The notes beneath the pieces were generated by a model. It was not told the DNA's origin. It did no database searches and saw only the letters and a list, made by a program, of their open reading frames with translations. A stretch of DNA of 64,000 nt from Paractinoplanes deccanensis (lineage in GTDB: Bacteria > Actinomycetota > Actinomycetes > Mycobacteriales > Micromonosporaceae), in the NCBI RefSeq assembly GCF_016862115.1, contig NZ_BOMI01000146.1, forward strand, positions 1 through 64,000, in the 5' to 3' direction. The translations under genes were made by a program, and so were the position numbers. Below are positions 41,870 through 50,907 of this stretch, piece by piece (the first letter of the stretch is position 1; each line of letters starts with the position of its first letter).

Positions 41870-42148
41870 ATGGCCGAGGGAAAGCGCGCTGAACGGGGAA
41901 CGACACCACACGCGGTGGGACGGGTGGCCGGGCGGGTGCGCACCGGCCGGGTGAGTGGCCGGGTCGCACCGATCGAGCGCGCCGCCACCGAGGTGGCGCA
42001 CTTCGACGAGACCCCACGACCGGTGTTCCACGACCCGGAGGGCACCCGCCGGCGGCGGCTTCGGGTCGTCGCGTACGTCGTCGGCCTGGTGCTCCTCGTC
42101 GTCCTCCTCGCCTTCTGGCTCAGCCAGCTCAGTGGCGGGGTGCCGTGA
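41870..42148 (+). CDS. Small single-pass membrane protein linked to glycosyltransferase gene
   Basis: A 92-residue protein. The first 60 residues are hydrophilic and Arg-rich; one membrane helix follows (VVAYVVGLVLLVVLLAFWLSQL, residues ~66-86) with a short outside tail. Its stop codon overlaps the start of the deacetylase/glycosyltransferase gene, so the two are translationally coupled and the small protein may be a partner or regulator of that synthase. No known family. Confidence 0.72.
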   Translation: MAEGKRAERGTTPHAVGRVAGRVRTGRVSGRVAPIERAATEVAHFDETPRPVFHDPEGTRRRRLRVVAYVVGLVLLVVLLAFWLSQLSGGVP

Positions 42149-44316
42149 TGAGCCTGTACCACGGCGCCCGTCCCCCGGAGCCGGCGGAGACCACCGGAAG
42201 CATCCCCGCGCTGCGCCGGCGGCGGTCCGTGCTGCGCGGCGTGGTCGTCGTCGCCCTTCTCCTGCTCCTGACGAACATGTTGCTCGTCGAGGCGTACCTG
42301 CGCTTCGAGATCGGCCCCTACACGGCACCCGGTGAGGATCAGTCCGCCGAGACCGTTCCCACGGCGGTGCACCGGGGCGGCCCGGTCATCGACCTCTCCG
42401 GCGACAAGCCGCTGACGTACCGGATCCCGCCTCGCACGATCGTGCTCACCTTCGACGACGGGCCCGACCCGCGGTGGACGCCGCGGATCCTCGACGTCCT
42501 GCGCCGGCACGGGGCACACGCCACCTTCTTCGTGCTCGGCACGCAGGTCGTCCGCAACCCGGCCCTGTCCCGGCGCATCGTGGACGAGGGCCACGACATC
42601 GGCGTGCACACGTTCACCCATCCGCGGGTGACGGCGCTCCCCGCATGGCTGCGCCGGCTCGAGCACGCCGCGTCCCAGGGCGCCATCGCGTACCACACCG
42701 GGCGCTCCACGACCCTCTACCGCCCGCCGTACTCCTCGATGCCCGGCGCCCTCGGCGACAGCGACATGCCCGTCCTGCGCGAGACGGCCCGGCAGGGATA
42801 CGTGACCGTGCTCAACACCCTCGACAGCCAGGACTGGCAACGGCCCGGCGCCGACACGATCGTGCGGCTCTCCACACCGGGCAGCGGCGCGGGCGCCGTG
42901 GTCCTCATGCACGACGCGGGCGGTGACCGGTCGCAGACCGTGGCCGCGCTCGACCGGCTCATCCCGAGCCTGCGGCAACGCGGCTACCGCTTCCTCACGG
43001 TGTCGGAGGCGCTGGCCGGCCGCGTGCCGGCGGCCACCGCGCCGGCCGGGTTCACCGCGGTGTCCCGCGGGTGGGCCCTGGTGTGGATGATCCGGATCGC
43101 CGACCTGACGCTCCGCGTGCTCTGGGTGCTGCTCATGGCCGCCGGCGCGCTCGTTCTCGGCCGCACCGTGCTGCTGGTCGCGGTGGCGGTGCACCACGCC
43201 CGCCGGCGCCGCGGGCCGCCACCGTCCCGGGGACCCACCGTCGCCGAGCCGGTGTCGATCATCGTCCCGGCGTTCAACGAGGCGGCGACGATCGGGCCCG
43301 CCGTGCGATCGCTGGCGATGTCCGCACACCCCGGCGTCGAGGTGGTCGTGGTCGACGACAACTCGACGGACGGGACGGCGGACGTCGTGCGAAGCCTCGG
43401 CCTGGGCAACGTGCGGGTGGTCCGGCAGCCCTCGGGGGGCAAGGCGACGGCGCTGAACACCGGAGTCGCGTTCGCCCGCCACGACCTGATCGTCATGGTG
43501 GACGCCGACACGATGGTCGAGCCCGACGCGATCCACCGGCTCGTGCAACCGTTCGCCGACCCACGCGTGGGCGGCGTCTCGGGCAACGTCAAGGTCGGCA
43601 ACCGGCGGAGCCTGCTCGGCACGTGGCAGCACATCGAGTACGTGGTGGGCTTCAATCTCGACCGGCGCCTCTACGACACGTTCGGCTGCATCCCCACGAT
43701 CCCCGGCGCGCTGGGCGCCTTCCGCCGGCAGGCCCTCGTCGACGCGGGCGGCCTGCGGCTCGACACCCTCGCCGAGGACACCGACCTCACCATCGCCGTG
43801 CAGCGGGCCGGCTGGCGTGTCGTCTTCGTGGACGACGCGCGTGCCTGGACGGAGGCTCCGACGGGCATGCGGCAGCTGTGGCGGCAGCGATACCGGTGGA
43901 GCTTCGGCACGATGCAGGCGCTGTGGAAGCACCGCGCGGCGGTCACCGACCGCGGGCCGTCCGGCAGGTTCGGGCGGCGCACCCTGCTCCTGGTCGTCCC
44001 GTTCACCGTCCTCCTGCCGCTGCTGGCGCCGCTGTTCGACATCATGGCGGTCTACGGGCTGTTCTTCCTGGACAGCACGGCGACGGCGGTCGGCTGGCTG
44101 TCGATGCTCGTGGTGCAGGCCGTGACGGCGGCGGTGGCCTTCCGCCTCGACCACGAGTCGCTGCGGCCGCTGTGGACACTGCCGGTGCAGCAGGTCTTCT
44201 ACCGCCAGCTGATGTACCTGGTCCTGCTCCACTCGGCGCTGACGGCCGTGGCCGGGCGGCGCCTACAGTGGCAGAAGATGCGGCGCACCGGGGAAGTACG
44301 GATCCTGCCCGGCTGA
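42145..44316 (+). CDS. Fused polysaccharide deacetylase and family-2 glycosyltransferase
   Basis: A 723-residue membrane enzyme. A membrane helix near residues 30-50 is followed by a NodB deacetylase domain (TFDDGPDP at ~103-110, HTFTHP zinc ligands, RPPYSS), facing outward. A second helix (~310-350) leads to a cytoplasmic GT2 domain (VSIIVPAFNE at ~371, VVVDDNST, MVDADTMVE, QRYRW near 581), then C-terminal membrane helices. Synthesis and N-deacetylation of a beta-linked amino-sugar polymer, as in chitin- or PNAG-like matrix, is the natural reading. The GTG at 42145 or ATG at 42148 overlaps the upstream stop. Its end overlaps the convergent gene by 54 bp. Confidence 0.92.
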   Translation: MMSLYHGARPPEPAETTGSIPALRRRRSVLRGVVVVALLLLLTNMLLVEAYLRFEIGPYTAPGEDQSAETVPTAVHRGGPVIDLSGDKPLTYRIPPRTIVLTFDDGPDPRWTPRILDVLRRHGAHATFFVLGTQVVRNPALSRRIVDEGHDIGVHTFTHPRVTALPAWLRRLEHAASQGAIAYHTGRSTTLYRPPYSSMPGALGDSDMPVLRETARQGYVTVLNTLDSQDWQRPGADTIVRLSTPGSGAGAVVLMHDAGGDRSQTVAALDRLIPSLRQRGYRFLTVSEALAGRVPAATAPAGFTAVSRGWALVWMIRIADLTLRVLWVLLMAAGALVLGRTVLLVAVAVHHARRRRGPPPSRGPTVAEPVSIIVPAFNEAATIGPAVRSLAMSAHPGVEVVVVDDNSTDGTADVVRSLGLGNVRVVRQPSGGKATALNTGVAFARHDLIVMVDADTMVEPDAIHRLVQPFADPRVGGVSGNVKVGNRRSLLGTWQHIEYVVGFNLDRRLYDTFGCIPTIPGALGAFRRQALVDAGGLRLDTLAEDTDLTIAVQRAGWRVVFVDDARAWTEAPTGMRQLWRQRYRWSFGTMQALWKHRAAVTDRGPSGRFGRRTLLLVVPFTVLLPLLAPLFDIMAVYGLFFLDSTATAVGWLSMLVVQAVTAAVAFRLDHESLRPLWTLPVQQVFYRQLMYLVLLHSALTAVAGRRLQWQKMRRTGEVRILPG

Positions 44317-44958
44317 CCGGAAGGCACGCCTCGACCGGATCAGCAGCTTGACGACATCGACATCGGTGACCGGGACGAAGTCGCCGTAGTAGCGGCCGAC
44401 CGACAGGAACGGCTGGGGCCGAGCCAGGCAGATCACGTCGTCGGTGGCGGCTCGCAGGGCGGCCACGGCCTCCCGCGAGCCGACCGGCAGGGCGGCGACC
44501 ACCCGCCGCGCGCCGAGCTGCCGGACCGCCTGGCAGGCCGCCAGGGCCGTCGCTCCGGTGGCCGCGCCGTCGTCCACGACGATCGCCGTCCGCCCGGTGA
44601 GCGGGAGGCGGTTCCAGCCGTCGCGAAGCGTGCGAACGCGGTCGTCGACCTCGCCCCGGGCCCGCCGTTGCGCCGCAGCGAGCTCGTCGGGCGCGACGAG
44701 CGACGCCGCGACGACGTCGGCGTTGACGACCGTCGCGCCGTCCTCGCCGACAGCGCCCATGGCGAGCTCGGGATCCCCCGGCACGCCGACCTTGCGCACC
44801 ACGACGATGTCCAGGGGAACGCGCAATGCCTGCGCCACCTCGTACGCCACCGGCACACCGCCGCGGGGCACACCGAGCACGACCACGCCGGCGCGCCGCA
44901 CCCCACCGATCCGGTGTGCCAGTATCCGGCCCGCCGCCACGCGGTCAGGGAACATCAT
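44263..44958 (-). CDS. Phosphoribosyltransferase-family protein (Rv0571c-like)
   Basis: A 231-residue type I phosphoribosyltransferase fold. The PRPP loop is IVVDDGAATGATALAA and the N-terminus has VVVLGVPRGGVPVAYEVAQAL, DIVVVRKVGVPGDPELAMGAV. This group, often annotated as erythromycin-esterase-associated or putative phosphoribosyl transferase, includes M. tuberculosis Rv0571c and the N-terminal part of Rv2030c, both DosR-regulated. Substrate base unknown. I use ATG 44958; GTG 44967 is the alternative. Last gene of a USP-membrane peptide-PRTase series. Confidence 0.87.
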   Translation of the reverse strand: MMFPDRVAAGRILAHRIGGVRRAGVVVLGVPRGGVPVAYEVAQALRVPLDIVVVRKVGVPGDPELAMGAVGEDGATVVNADVVAASLVAPDELAAAQRRARGEVDDRVRTLRDGWNRLPLTGRTAIVVDDGAATGATALAACQAVRQLGARRVVAALPVGSREAVAALRAATDDVICLARPQPFLSVGRYYGDFVPVTDVDVVKLLIRSRRAFRSAGQDPYFPGAPHLLPL

Positions 44959-45160
44959 CGTGACCACCCCGCCTATCCCGCAGGCGGCCGCTTCCCGTCG
45001 CGGAAGCCGGCGGCAGGGCCATGACGGGTGAGAGACACGGACCGGGTGCCGCGGCCCGGCGGCGTACGTCAGCCCGCGCCGGCCGGACGAGCGCCACGGA
45101 CACCGTGCCCACCGCGCGCACGGCCAGCATCACGAGCAAGACCACGACCAACGCGTCCAT
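44945..45160 (-). CDS. Probable small membrane protein
   Basis: A 71-residue reading frame with GGAGG 6 bases before its ATG. One hydrophobic helix (ALVVVLLVMLAVRAVGTVSVALV) is followed by a basic, low-complexity tail. It lies between the USP gene (18 bp upstream) and the phosphoribosyltransferase gene (14-bp overlap), on the same strand. The good ribosome site and position support it, but the tail looks like noncoding translation, so confidence is moderate. Confidence 0.45.
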   Translation of the reverse strand: MDALVVVLLVMLAVRAVGTVSVALVRPARADVRRRAAAPGPCLSPVMALPPASATGSGRLRDRRGGHDDVP

Positions 45161-45178
45161 GAGCGGCCTCCGTCGTTC

Positions 45179-46054
45179 TCAGACCGGCCCAACCATGAAG
45201 ACCGGGCAGAGCGCCCGCTGCGGCAACAGGTGGGCGGCCGCGCTCAGCGCGGTGCCGGGCAGCAGGACGCCATGATGGTGACGGCCGATGACCACGGCGG
45301 CGGCCCGGCCGGAGGCCTCGATCAGCTCGGCGAGCGGATCACCCTGAATGATCTTGTGGTGGACCGGCACGGGCGATCGGGTGTCCAGGCGCCGCGCCAG
45401 ATCGGAGCCGTCGCCGACGACGTGCAGCACGACGACCTCACAGCCGCGCACCCGCGCCTCCGCGAGGGCGAACTCGAGCGATGCCCGGGCCGGGGGCGAG
45501 CCGTCCACCCCCACGATCAGCGGCCGGGCCGGCCAGGCGGATCCGGCCGGCATCCGCACGAGCAGGACCGGGCCGGCGTGCTGCCGGGCAACCCGATCGG
45601 CGACGCTGCGGCCGAACGTGGTCGCGGTGGCGCCGTGGCGGTGGCCGACCACGACGAGCCCGGCCTCGCCCGCCTCCGCGAGCAGTGCGCGCGCCGGATC
45701 GGGCCCGATCACCAGGCGGGTGGTCACCGCCACCGCGGGCGAGCCGGTACGCACCCGCTCGCTGAGCCGGTCGAGCAGCCGCGCGCCCGCGTCGCCGGCG
45801 CCGGGGCGCCGCACGTTCACTATGCGCAGTGCCCAGCCGCGCAGCTCCGCTTCGACGGCGGCGTGGTCCACGGCGACGAAGCCGGCCGGGGTCTCGTCGG
45901 CGCCGGCCACGATGAGGCCGGTGGACGGTGCGGCCGGAGCGGCGTGCGCGGCCGGGCGCGGCGCCGGGGCGTACGGGTCGGGATAGCCGACCGCGCCGAG
46001 ATAACGGTTGATCGCCTCACCGAAGCGGGTGGCGTCCGAGTGAGCCTGCGTCAT
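45179..46054 (-). CDS. Universal stress protein, two-domain, with N-terminal extension
   Basis: A 291-residue tandem USP. A ~45-residue Ala/Pro-rich N-terminus replaces the usual first strand. Domain 1 retains LVVVGHRHGATATTFGRSVADRVARQHAGPVLLV; domain 2 has LIVGVDGSPPARASLEFALAEA and VVIGRHHHGVLLPGTALSAAAHLL, with His-rich versions of the ATP loop. I use ATG 46054 after GGGAGGTG; GTG 46063 overlaps it. It starts 19 bp after the P-type ATPase stop codon, so it may be co-transcribed with it. Confidence 0.88.
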   Translation of the reverse strand: MTQAHSDATRFGEAINRYLGAVGYPDPYAPAPRPAAHAAPAAPSTGLIVAGADETPAGFVAVDHAAVEAELRGWALRIVNVRRPGAGDAGARLLDRLSERVRTGSPAVAVTTRLVIGPDPARALLAEAGEAGLVVVGHRHGATATTFGRSVADRVARQHAGPVLLVRMPAGSAWPARPLIVGVDGSPPARASLEFALAEARVRGCEVVVLHVVGDGSDLARRLDTRSPVPVHHKIIQGDPLAELIEASGRAAAVVIGRHHHGVLLPGTALSAAAHLLPQRALCPVFMVGPV

Positions 46055-46072
46055 GGCGGCCACCTCCCCTTT

Positions 46073-48766
46073 TCATTCCACGCCGCGCGCACCGCCGCGG
46101 GCAGAGCCGTTCGGCCCTTTCGGCCCGGGACGGCGGCCCCGCAGCCGTGCGCGGTAGATCTCGTCCACTCCCCACACCAGCACCGGGAACGGCGCCAGGA
46201 ACGCCAGCTCGGCCGCCCCCAGCGCGGCGGTGCCGAAGACGGGCTGGAAGGCCGGCACGTAGATGAGGGCGGCGGCGAAGACGATCTCGAAGGCGATGCC
46301 GCCGAGCAGCAGGCGATTGCTGAACACGCCGATGGTGCGCAGAGCCGCGTAGTCCGTGCGGGAGGCCATCGCGGTACCGATCTGGCAGGCGACGATCCCG
46401 GCGAAGGTCATCGTCGCGGCCTTCGCCTCCACCTCCGCGGGAAGCACGGCGCCCGGATGCCACCCGGCGCGCCACAGCACCCAGAAGAAGCCCGCCGTGA
46501 CGAGCAGGGCCGACGTCACCCCGAGCAGGCCCCAGGCGCGCACCAGCAGGCGGCGGTCGATCACCCCGGACCGCGGCGACCGGGGCGGCCGGTCCATCAG
46601 GCCGGGCTCGGCGCGCTCCCGGCCGAGCGCCAGCGCCGGCAGGGTCTCCGTGCCCAGGTCGATGGCGAGGATCTGGAGCACGGTCAGCGGCAGCGGCACG
46701 GCACCGCCGGAGATCGCGAAGATCAGGAAGGGCACGACCTCGGGCACGGCGTGCGCGAAGATGTAGAGCACGAACTTGCGCACGTTGTCGTACACCCGGC
46801 GGCCGGCCTCGACGGCGCGCACGATGGTCGCGAAGTTGTCGTCGGTGAGCACCATGGTCGCCGCCTCGCAGGCGACGTCGGTGCCGGTCCGGCCCATCGC
46901 GACGCCGATGTCGGCGCGCCGCAGGGCGGGGGCGTCGTTGACGCCGTCGCCGGTCATCGCCACGATGTGGCCCTCGGCGCGCAGGGCCTCGCAGACACGC
47001 AGCTTCCCCTCGGGCGACGAACGGGCGAAGACCACCTCCTGGTGGTCGCCGAGCAGCCGGTCGAGGTCGGCGTCGCCCATGTGCTCCAGCTCGGCGCCGG
47101 TGATGACGCGCCGGTTCGCGGCGCCGATGCCGACCTGGGCGGCGATCTGCGCGGCCGTGGGCCCGTAGTCGCCGGTGATCACGTGCACGGTGATGCCGGC
47201 CCGGTGGGCGGCGGCGACGGCGGCGGGGACGGCGGCGCGCGGTGGGTCCGCCATGGCCACCAGGCCGAGCAGGGTCAGCTGGGCCTCCGCCGTCTCGCGG
47301 CCGCCGGCCGGCACGCTCGAGCGGCGCGCGATGGCCAGCACGCGAAGCCCCTGTGCCGCGTACCGGTCGACGGCCGCGGCCACGTCCGCCCGGGTCCCGC
47401 CGAGGATCGTGGCGCAGAGCGGGACGACCGACTCGGGCGCGCCCTTCGAGAACAGATGCCCGCCGGCCGCGATGGACATCCGCTTGGTACGGGGGTCGAA
47501 GGCGTACAGCGCCGTCCGGGCGGCGTCGCGGTCGGCCGCGTGCACCGGCACCCCGGCGTCCGCCGCCAGCCGCAGCAGGGCCAGCTCGGTCGGATCGCCG
47601 GTGTCGCCCGGGGTTCCGTCGCCGGCCAGGTGCGCAGTGGTGCACAGAGCCGCCGCCCTCACCAGCTCCCGCCCGGGCCGGTCGGCCGCCGCCCCCGCGG
47701 CGTCCCGGTCCTCGCCGGCCACCCACACGCGCGTGACCCGCATCCGGTTCTCGGTCAGGGTGCCGGTCTTGTCGGTGCAGATCACCGTCGTCGACCCGAG
47801 CGTCTCCACGGCGGACAACCTCTTGACGACGGCGCCGGACCGGGCCAGCTCGCGCACCCCGCCGGCGAGCGCGAGGGTGATCGTGGGCAGCAGCCCCTCG
47901 GGCACGTTGGCGACGATGAGGCCGATCGCGAACGTGATCGCCGCGGCCCAGCCGAGCCCGGCGAGCACGCCGATCGGCAGGAACGCGGCGCCGGCGAGAA
48001 CCGCCACCGCCGCGATGATCCAGGTGGCCCGGCGCACCTGGCGCTCCAGCGGGCTCGGCTCCACCTTGCCGCGCTGCGACAGCGCGGCGATGCGGCCGAT
48101 CTCGGTCCGCATGCCGGTGTGCGTCACCACCGCCCGCGCCTGGCCGGCGGTGCACGACGTGCCGCTGAAGATCAGCTCCCGGGCCTCCAGCAGCGGACCG
48201 GGTGCGAGCTCCGCGTCGGCCGTGCGAACGGCGGGCACCGACTCCCCGTTGAGCGCGGAGAGGTCGATCGCCACCGAGCCGTCGACGAGGCGGGCGTCGG
48301 CACAGATCCGATCCCCCTCGTCGACCTGCATGACGTCCCCCGGCACGAGGTCGCGCGCCGGCGCCTCGATCAGCACGCCGTCGCGCATGACCCGCGCGGA
48401 GTCCGGCAGGTAGGCGGCGAGCGCCTCGACCGCGCGCTCCGCCTGGCGTTCCTGGACGAACGCGAAGGCCGCGTTGAGCACGATGACGGCGACCACCGCC
48501 ACGGCCAACGCGGGCGCGTGCCCGGCCCAGGCGAGTCCCGCGGCGATCATGAGCAGGACCGCGAGCGGCTGCGTGAACTGCGCCAGGAGCTGCCGCGGCC
48601 ACCGCCGTCCGCGCCGCCGGGCCAGCTCGTTCGGCCCGTAGACGGTCAACCGGCGGGCCGCCTCGCGGGACCGCAGCCCCGCCGGCGTGGACCGCAGGTG
48701 ACGGAAGAGCTCGGTGGGTGGTTCCCGCCCGTCGACCTCGGCCGGCGGCATCGTCGTCTGTGCCAT
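46073..48766 (-). CDS. Cation-transporting P-type ATPase (P2 group)
   Basis: An 897-residue P-type ATPase. An N-terminal cation-ATPase domain (LRSREAARRLTVYGPNEL) and the membrane motif ANVPEGLLPTITLAL (near 286-300) precede the phosphorylation motif CTDKTGTLTEN (Asp332). The hinge is MTGDGVNDAPALRRADIGVAMG, and six C-terminal helices complete it. The actuator loop reads LNGES instead of LTGES. VANVPEGLL is closest to Na/K- and Ca-type pumps. M. tuberculosis ctpF, a DosR-regulon pump, is of the same broad group. Ion specificity cannot be fixed from sequence. Confidence 0.92.
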   Translation of the reverse strand: MAQTTMPPAEVDGREPPTELFRHLRSTPAGLRSREAARRLTVYGPNELARRRGRRWPRQLLAQFTQPLAVLLMIAAGLAWAGHAPALAVAVVAVIVLNAAFAFVQERQAERAVEALAAYLPDSARVMRDGVLIEAPARDLVPGDVMQVDEGDRICADARLVDGSVAIDLSALNGESVPAVRTADAELAPGPLLEARELIFSGTSCTAGQARAVVTHTGMRTEIGRIAALSQRGKVEPSPLERQVRRATWIIAAVAVLAGAAFLPIGVLAGLGWAAAITFAIGLIVANVPEGLLPTITLALAGGVRELARSGAVVKRLSAVETLGSTTVICTDKTGTLTENRMRVTRVWVAGEDRDAAGAAADRPGRELVRAAALCTTAHLAGDGTPGDTGDPTELALLRLAADAGVPVHAADRDAARTALYAFDPRTKRMSIAAGGHLFSKGAPESVVPLCATILGGTRADVAAAVDRYAAQGLRVLAIARRSSVPAGGRETAEAQLTLLGLVAMADPPRAAVPAAVAAAHRAGITVHVITGDYGPTAAQIAAQVGIGAANRRVITGAELEHMGDADLDRLLGDHQEVVFARSSPEGKLRVCEALRAEGHIVAMTGDGVNDAPALRRADIGVAMGRTGTDVACEAATMVLTDDNFATIVRAVEAGRRVYDNVRKFVLYIFAHAVPEVVPFLIFAISGGAVPLPLTVLQILAIDLGTETLPALALGRERAEPGLMDRPPRSPRSGVIDRRLLVRAWGLLGVTSALLVTAGFFWVLWRAGWHPGAVLPAEVEAKAATMTFAGIVACQIGTAMASRTDYAALRTIGVFSNRLLLGGIAFEIVFAAALIYVPAFQPVFGTAALGAAELAFLAPFPVLVWGVDEIYRARLRGRRPGPKGPNGSARGGARGVE

Positions 48767-48799
48767 ACCCCCAGCGTTGGCCGGGGCACCGCGCGAGGG

Positions 48800-49681
48800 T
48801 CAGGGCCGAACTGCCCGGCCGCCCGGTCCCACCGGTCCGTGATGCGGCACGACGAGGACGGGACGGAAGGCATGGTGCAGCGTGGCCATGGCGACGCTGC
48901 CGAGCATGAGCTCACGCGCCGCGGACCGTCCGCGCGAACCGACCGCGATCACCGCGGCATGGCTCTTCTCCGCCTGGGTGGCCAGCGCCGCGGCGACGGA
49001 CCGCCCGCGTTCGGCGTGCACGCCGGTGCGCCGCACCCTGATCAGCCCCGGGATCGCCACGTCCACCCGGTGATCGCCGTCCTCGGCGTGGACCGGCACG
49101 ACGGCACGCCGGGGGAACAGGTGCGCCACGCTCTCCCGGGCCGCCTCGGCGCCGGCCGTGCCGTCCCAGCCGAGCAGCACGGGCCCGGTGTCGAGAACCG
49201 CGCGCTGCGCGTCGAGCAGGGGGTAGGGCACGACCAGCACGGGCCGCGTCGCGCAGTGCACGACCAGGTCCGAGACGCTGCCGAGTGCGGCGCGGGCCCC
49301 GGCGAGCCCGCGGGAGCCCACCACGATGAGGTCCGCGCCGGACTCCTCGGCGATCTGGCAGAGCTGGAGACCCTCGGCGCCGTAGGTGCGCCGGATCACC
49401 GGATCGGCCTGCCACCCGTACGGGGCGGCGAGGGCGACCCCCATGGCCGCCAGCCGCCGGGCCTCCGACTCGCCCTGGCGCTCGACGGCGGCGACGAAGT
49501 CGTTGAGCCCGGCCGTCCCGTGCCACAGCCGGTGCCGCAGCGCCTGGCTCGCGAACGGCGGGGCCCAGACGTACGTCACCCGCGCCCGGGCGGCGGGTGC
49601 CAGCCGGGCCGCGACCTCGATCGCGGCTCCGGCCGGGAGGGTCCCGTCGTAGCCGAGCGTCACCGACGGGACCTCGTTCAC
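48800..49681 (-). CDS. Universal stress protein, two-domain, YVWAPPFA subclass
   Basis: A 293-residue tandem USP. Domain 1 has a long insertion-bearing helix region (YVWAPPFASQALRHRLWHG, then FVAAVERQGESEARRLAAMGVALA) and VVGSRGLAGARAALGSVSD; domain 2 has LLGWDGTAGAEAARESVAHLF and AVGSRGRSAARELMLGSVAM. The gene at 55804 is a shortened paralogue with the same insertion. Translation starts at GTG 49681, in a GTGA overlap with the upstream small gene. The ATPase gene follows 33 bp downstream, so these may form one operon. Confidence 0.88.
   Translation of the reverse strand: MNEVPSVTLGYDGTLPAGAAIEVAARLAPAARARVTYVWAPPFASQALRHRLWHGTAGLNDFVAAVERQGESEARRLAAMGVALAAPYGWQADPVIRRTYGAEGLQLCQIAEESGADLIVVGSRGLAGARAALGSVSDLVVHCATRPVLVVPYPLLDAQRAVLDTGPVLLGWDGTAGAEAARESVAHLFPRRAVVPVHAEDGDHRVDVAIPGLIRVRRTGVHAERGRSVAAALATQAEKSHAAVIAVGSRGRSAARELMLGSVAMATLHHAFRPVLVVPHHGPVGPGGRAVRP
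48803..48816. promoter_or_regulatory. Possible DosR-like box before ATPase gene
   Basis: GGGCC-GAAC-TGCCC, one mismatch, 37 bp upstream of the ATPase start but lying within the last codons of the upstream USP gene. Weak. Confidence 0.25.
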
Positions 49682-50019
49682 GGACGCCGCCTCTCGAACG
49701 TCCAGCCCCGGATCTCCGGCATGTCCTCGAGGTACTCGATGATGTGCGCCTCGTGCCGGCGCAACTGCTCCACGCACCACGTCTTGAGGTCCGCGGCGCC
49801 GCGCGGCAGGCGCCCGGTGAGCAGGCCGCCGTTCGCGTACGGGGTGGCGCTCATCCGCTGAGCACCGCCCGGTGCCGCCTCGCGCACCAGGGCCATCACC
49901 GCACCGAACGCGTGCACCAGCACGTAGCCCAGCCACCCGGCCGCCACCAGCGCGGGACCGTTGTGCCCCGGCCCGGCCAGGTAAACGGCCTCCTGGCCGT
50001 CGGGCGCGATGGTGGTCAC
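49678..50019 (-). CDS. Hypothetical protein coupled to USP gene
   Basis: A 113-residue protein from GTG 50019, preceded by AAGGAG. The middle is a hydrophobic helix (LVAAGWLGYVLVHAFGAVMALV), and the C-terminus is charged with a Cys (LKTWCVEQLRRHEAHIIEYLEDMPEIRGWTFERRR). GTGA overlap with the downstream USP gene means the two products are probably made together. The family is not recognised. Confidence 0.7.
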   Translation of the reverse strand: MTTIAPDGQEAVYLAGPGHNGPALVAAGWLGYVLVHAFGAVMALVREAAPGGAQRMSATPYANGGLLTGRLPRGAADLKTWCVEQLRRHEAHIIEYLEDMPEIRGWTFERRRP

Positions 50020-50083
50020 GATGACTCCTTCCGCGGGCTTGCCGTCATCCCGACCGTAGGACGGCGGCGGACGGGCCGGGCAG

Positions 50084-50097
50084 GGGCTTTCGGCCCC
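50084..50097. promoter_or_regulatory. Possible DosR-like box
   Basis: GGGCT-TTCG-GCCCC, one mismatch to GGGNC-N4-GNCCC, 65 bp upstream of the start at 50019. Confidence 0.3.
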
Positions 50098-50163
50098 CCG
50101 GCGGGGTGCAGCTGCCGGCATGACGCGGCGGCACGGTCCGGGACCGGCATCGTTGCTCCCAGC

Positions 50164-50907
50164 TCACTGGGCGGTGTAGCCGCCGTCGGTGAGGAAGTAC
50201 GAGCCGGTGGTGTTCGACGCCTTGTCCGAGACGAGGAAGGCGACCAGCTCGGCGACCTCATCCGCGCGGCCGAGCCGGCCGAGCGGATGCAGCGCGCTCA
50301 CGCCGGCGATGATGTCCGGATCGGCGGAGGCGAGCAGCGGCGTGTCGATGAAGCCGGGGCCGACGCTGTTGATCCGGATGCCCTGCCGGGCGTACTCGAG
50401 CGCCGCCGATTTGGTCATCCCGACCACGCCGTGCTTGGCGGCGACGTAGGCGACGGCCATGCCGAAGCCGACGCTGCCGAGGATCGAGGTCATGTTGACG
50501 ATCGCGCCGCCGCCCGACGCGAGCATGGCCGGGATCTCGGCGCGCATGCTGAAGAAGACGCCGTTGAGGTTGACGCCGATGACCCGCTCCCAGCCGTCCA
50601 GCGGGTATTCGCCGGTGAGCGCCTGCGGACCGCCGATGCCGGCGTTGTTGACCGCGACGTCGAGCCGCCCGAACGCCTCGACGGCGGCGTGCACCATGGC
50701 GCCGCATCCCTCCGGGTCCGAGACGTCCACCGCGTAGGGCATCGCGGCGTCGCCGATGTCCTTGGCGACCCGCTCGGCCGCCTCGGCGTCCCAGTCGGCC
50801 ACGACCACCTTGGCACCGCGCTGGGCCAGCAGGACCGCCGTGGCCTCGCCGATGCCCGAGCCGCCACCGGTCACGATCGCCACCTTGCCCGCGAAGTCCT
50901 GTTCCAT
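50164..50907 (-). CDS. Short-chain dehydrogenase/reductase (SDR)
   Basis: A 247-residue classical SDR. The NAD(P) loop TGGGSGIGEA, the NNAG motif (VNNAGIGG), catalytic Ser in SILGSVGFG and YVAAKHGVVGMTK with the Tyr-x3-Lys pair are all present, as is the late PGFIDTPLL. The acidic residue after the second strand (VVADWDAEAA) favours NAD over NADP. It would oxidise or reduce a small alcohol/ketone. Its start overlaps the end of the USP-like gene by 37 bp. Confidence 0.92.
   Translation of the reverse strand: MEQDFAGKVAIVTGGGSGIGEATAVLLAQRGAKVVVADWDAEAAERVAKDIGDAAMPYAVDVSDPEGCGAMVHAAVEAFGRLDVAVNNAGIGGPQALTGEYPLDGWERVIGVNLNGVFFSMRAEIPAMLASGGGAIVNMTSILGSVGFGMAVAYVAAKHGVVGMTKSAALEYARQGIRINSVGPGFIDTPLLASADPDIIAGVSALHPLGRLGRADEVAELVAFLVSDKASNTTGSYFLTDGGYTAQ

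Noticed and set aside
45230..49861. A 1543-codon open frame on the plus strand
   Set aside because: It is antisense to the USP, ATPase and USP genes, is Arg/Gly/His-rich low complexity and has no domain; a high-GC artefact.
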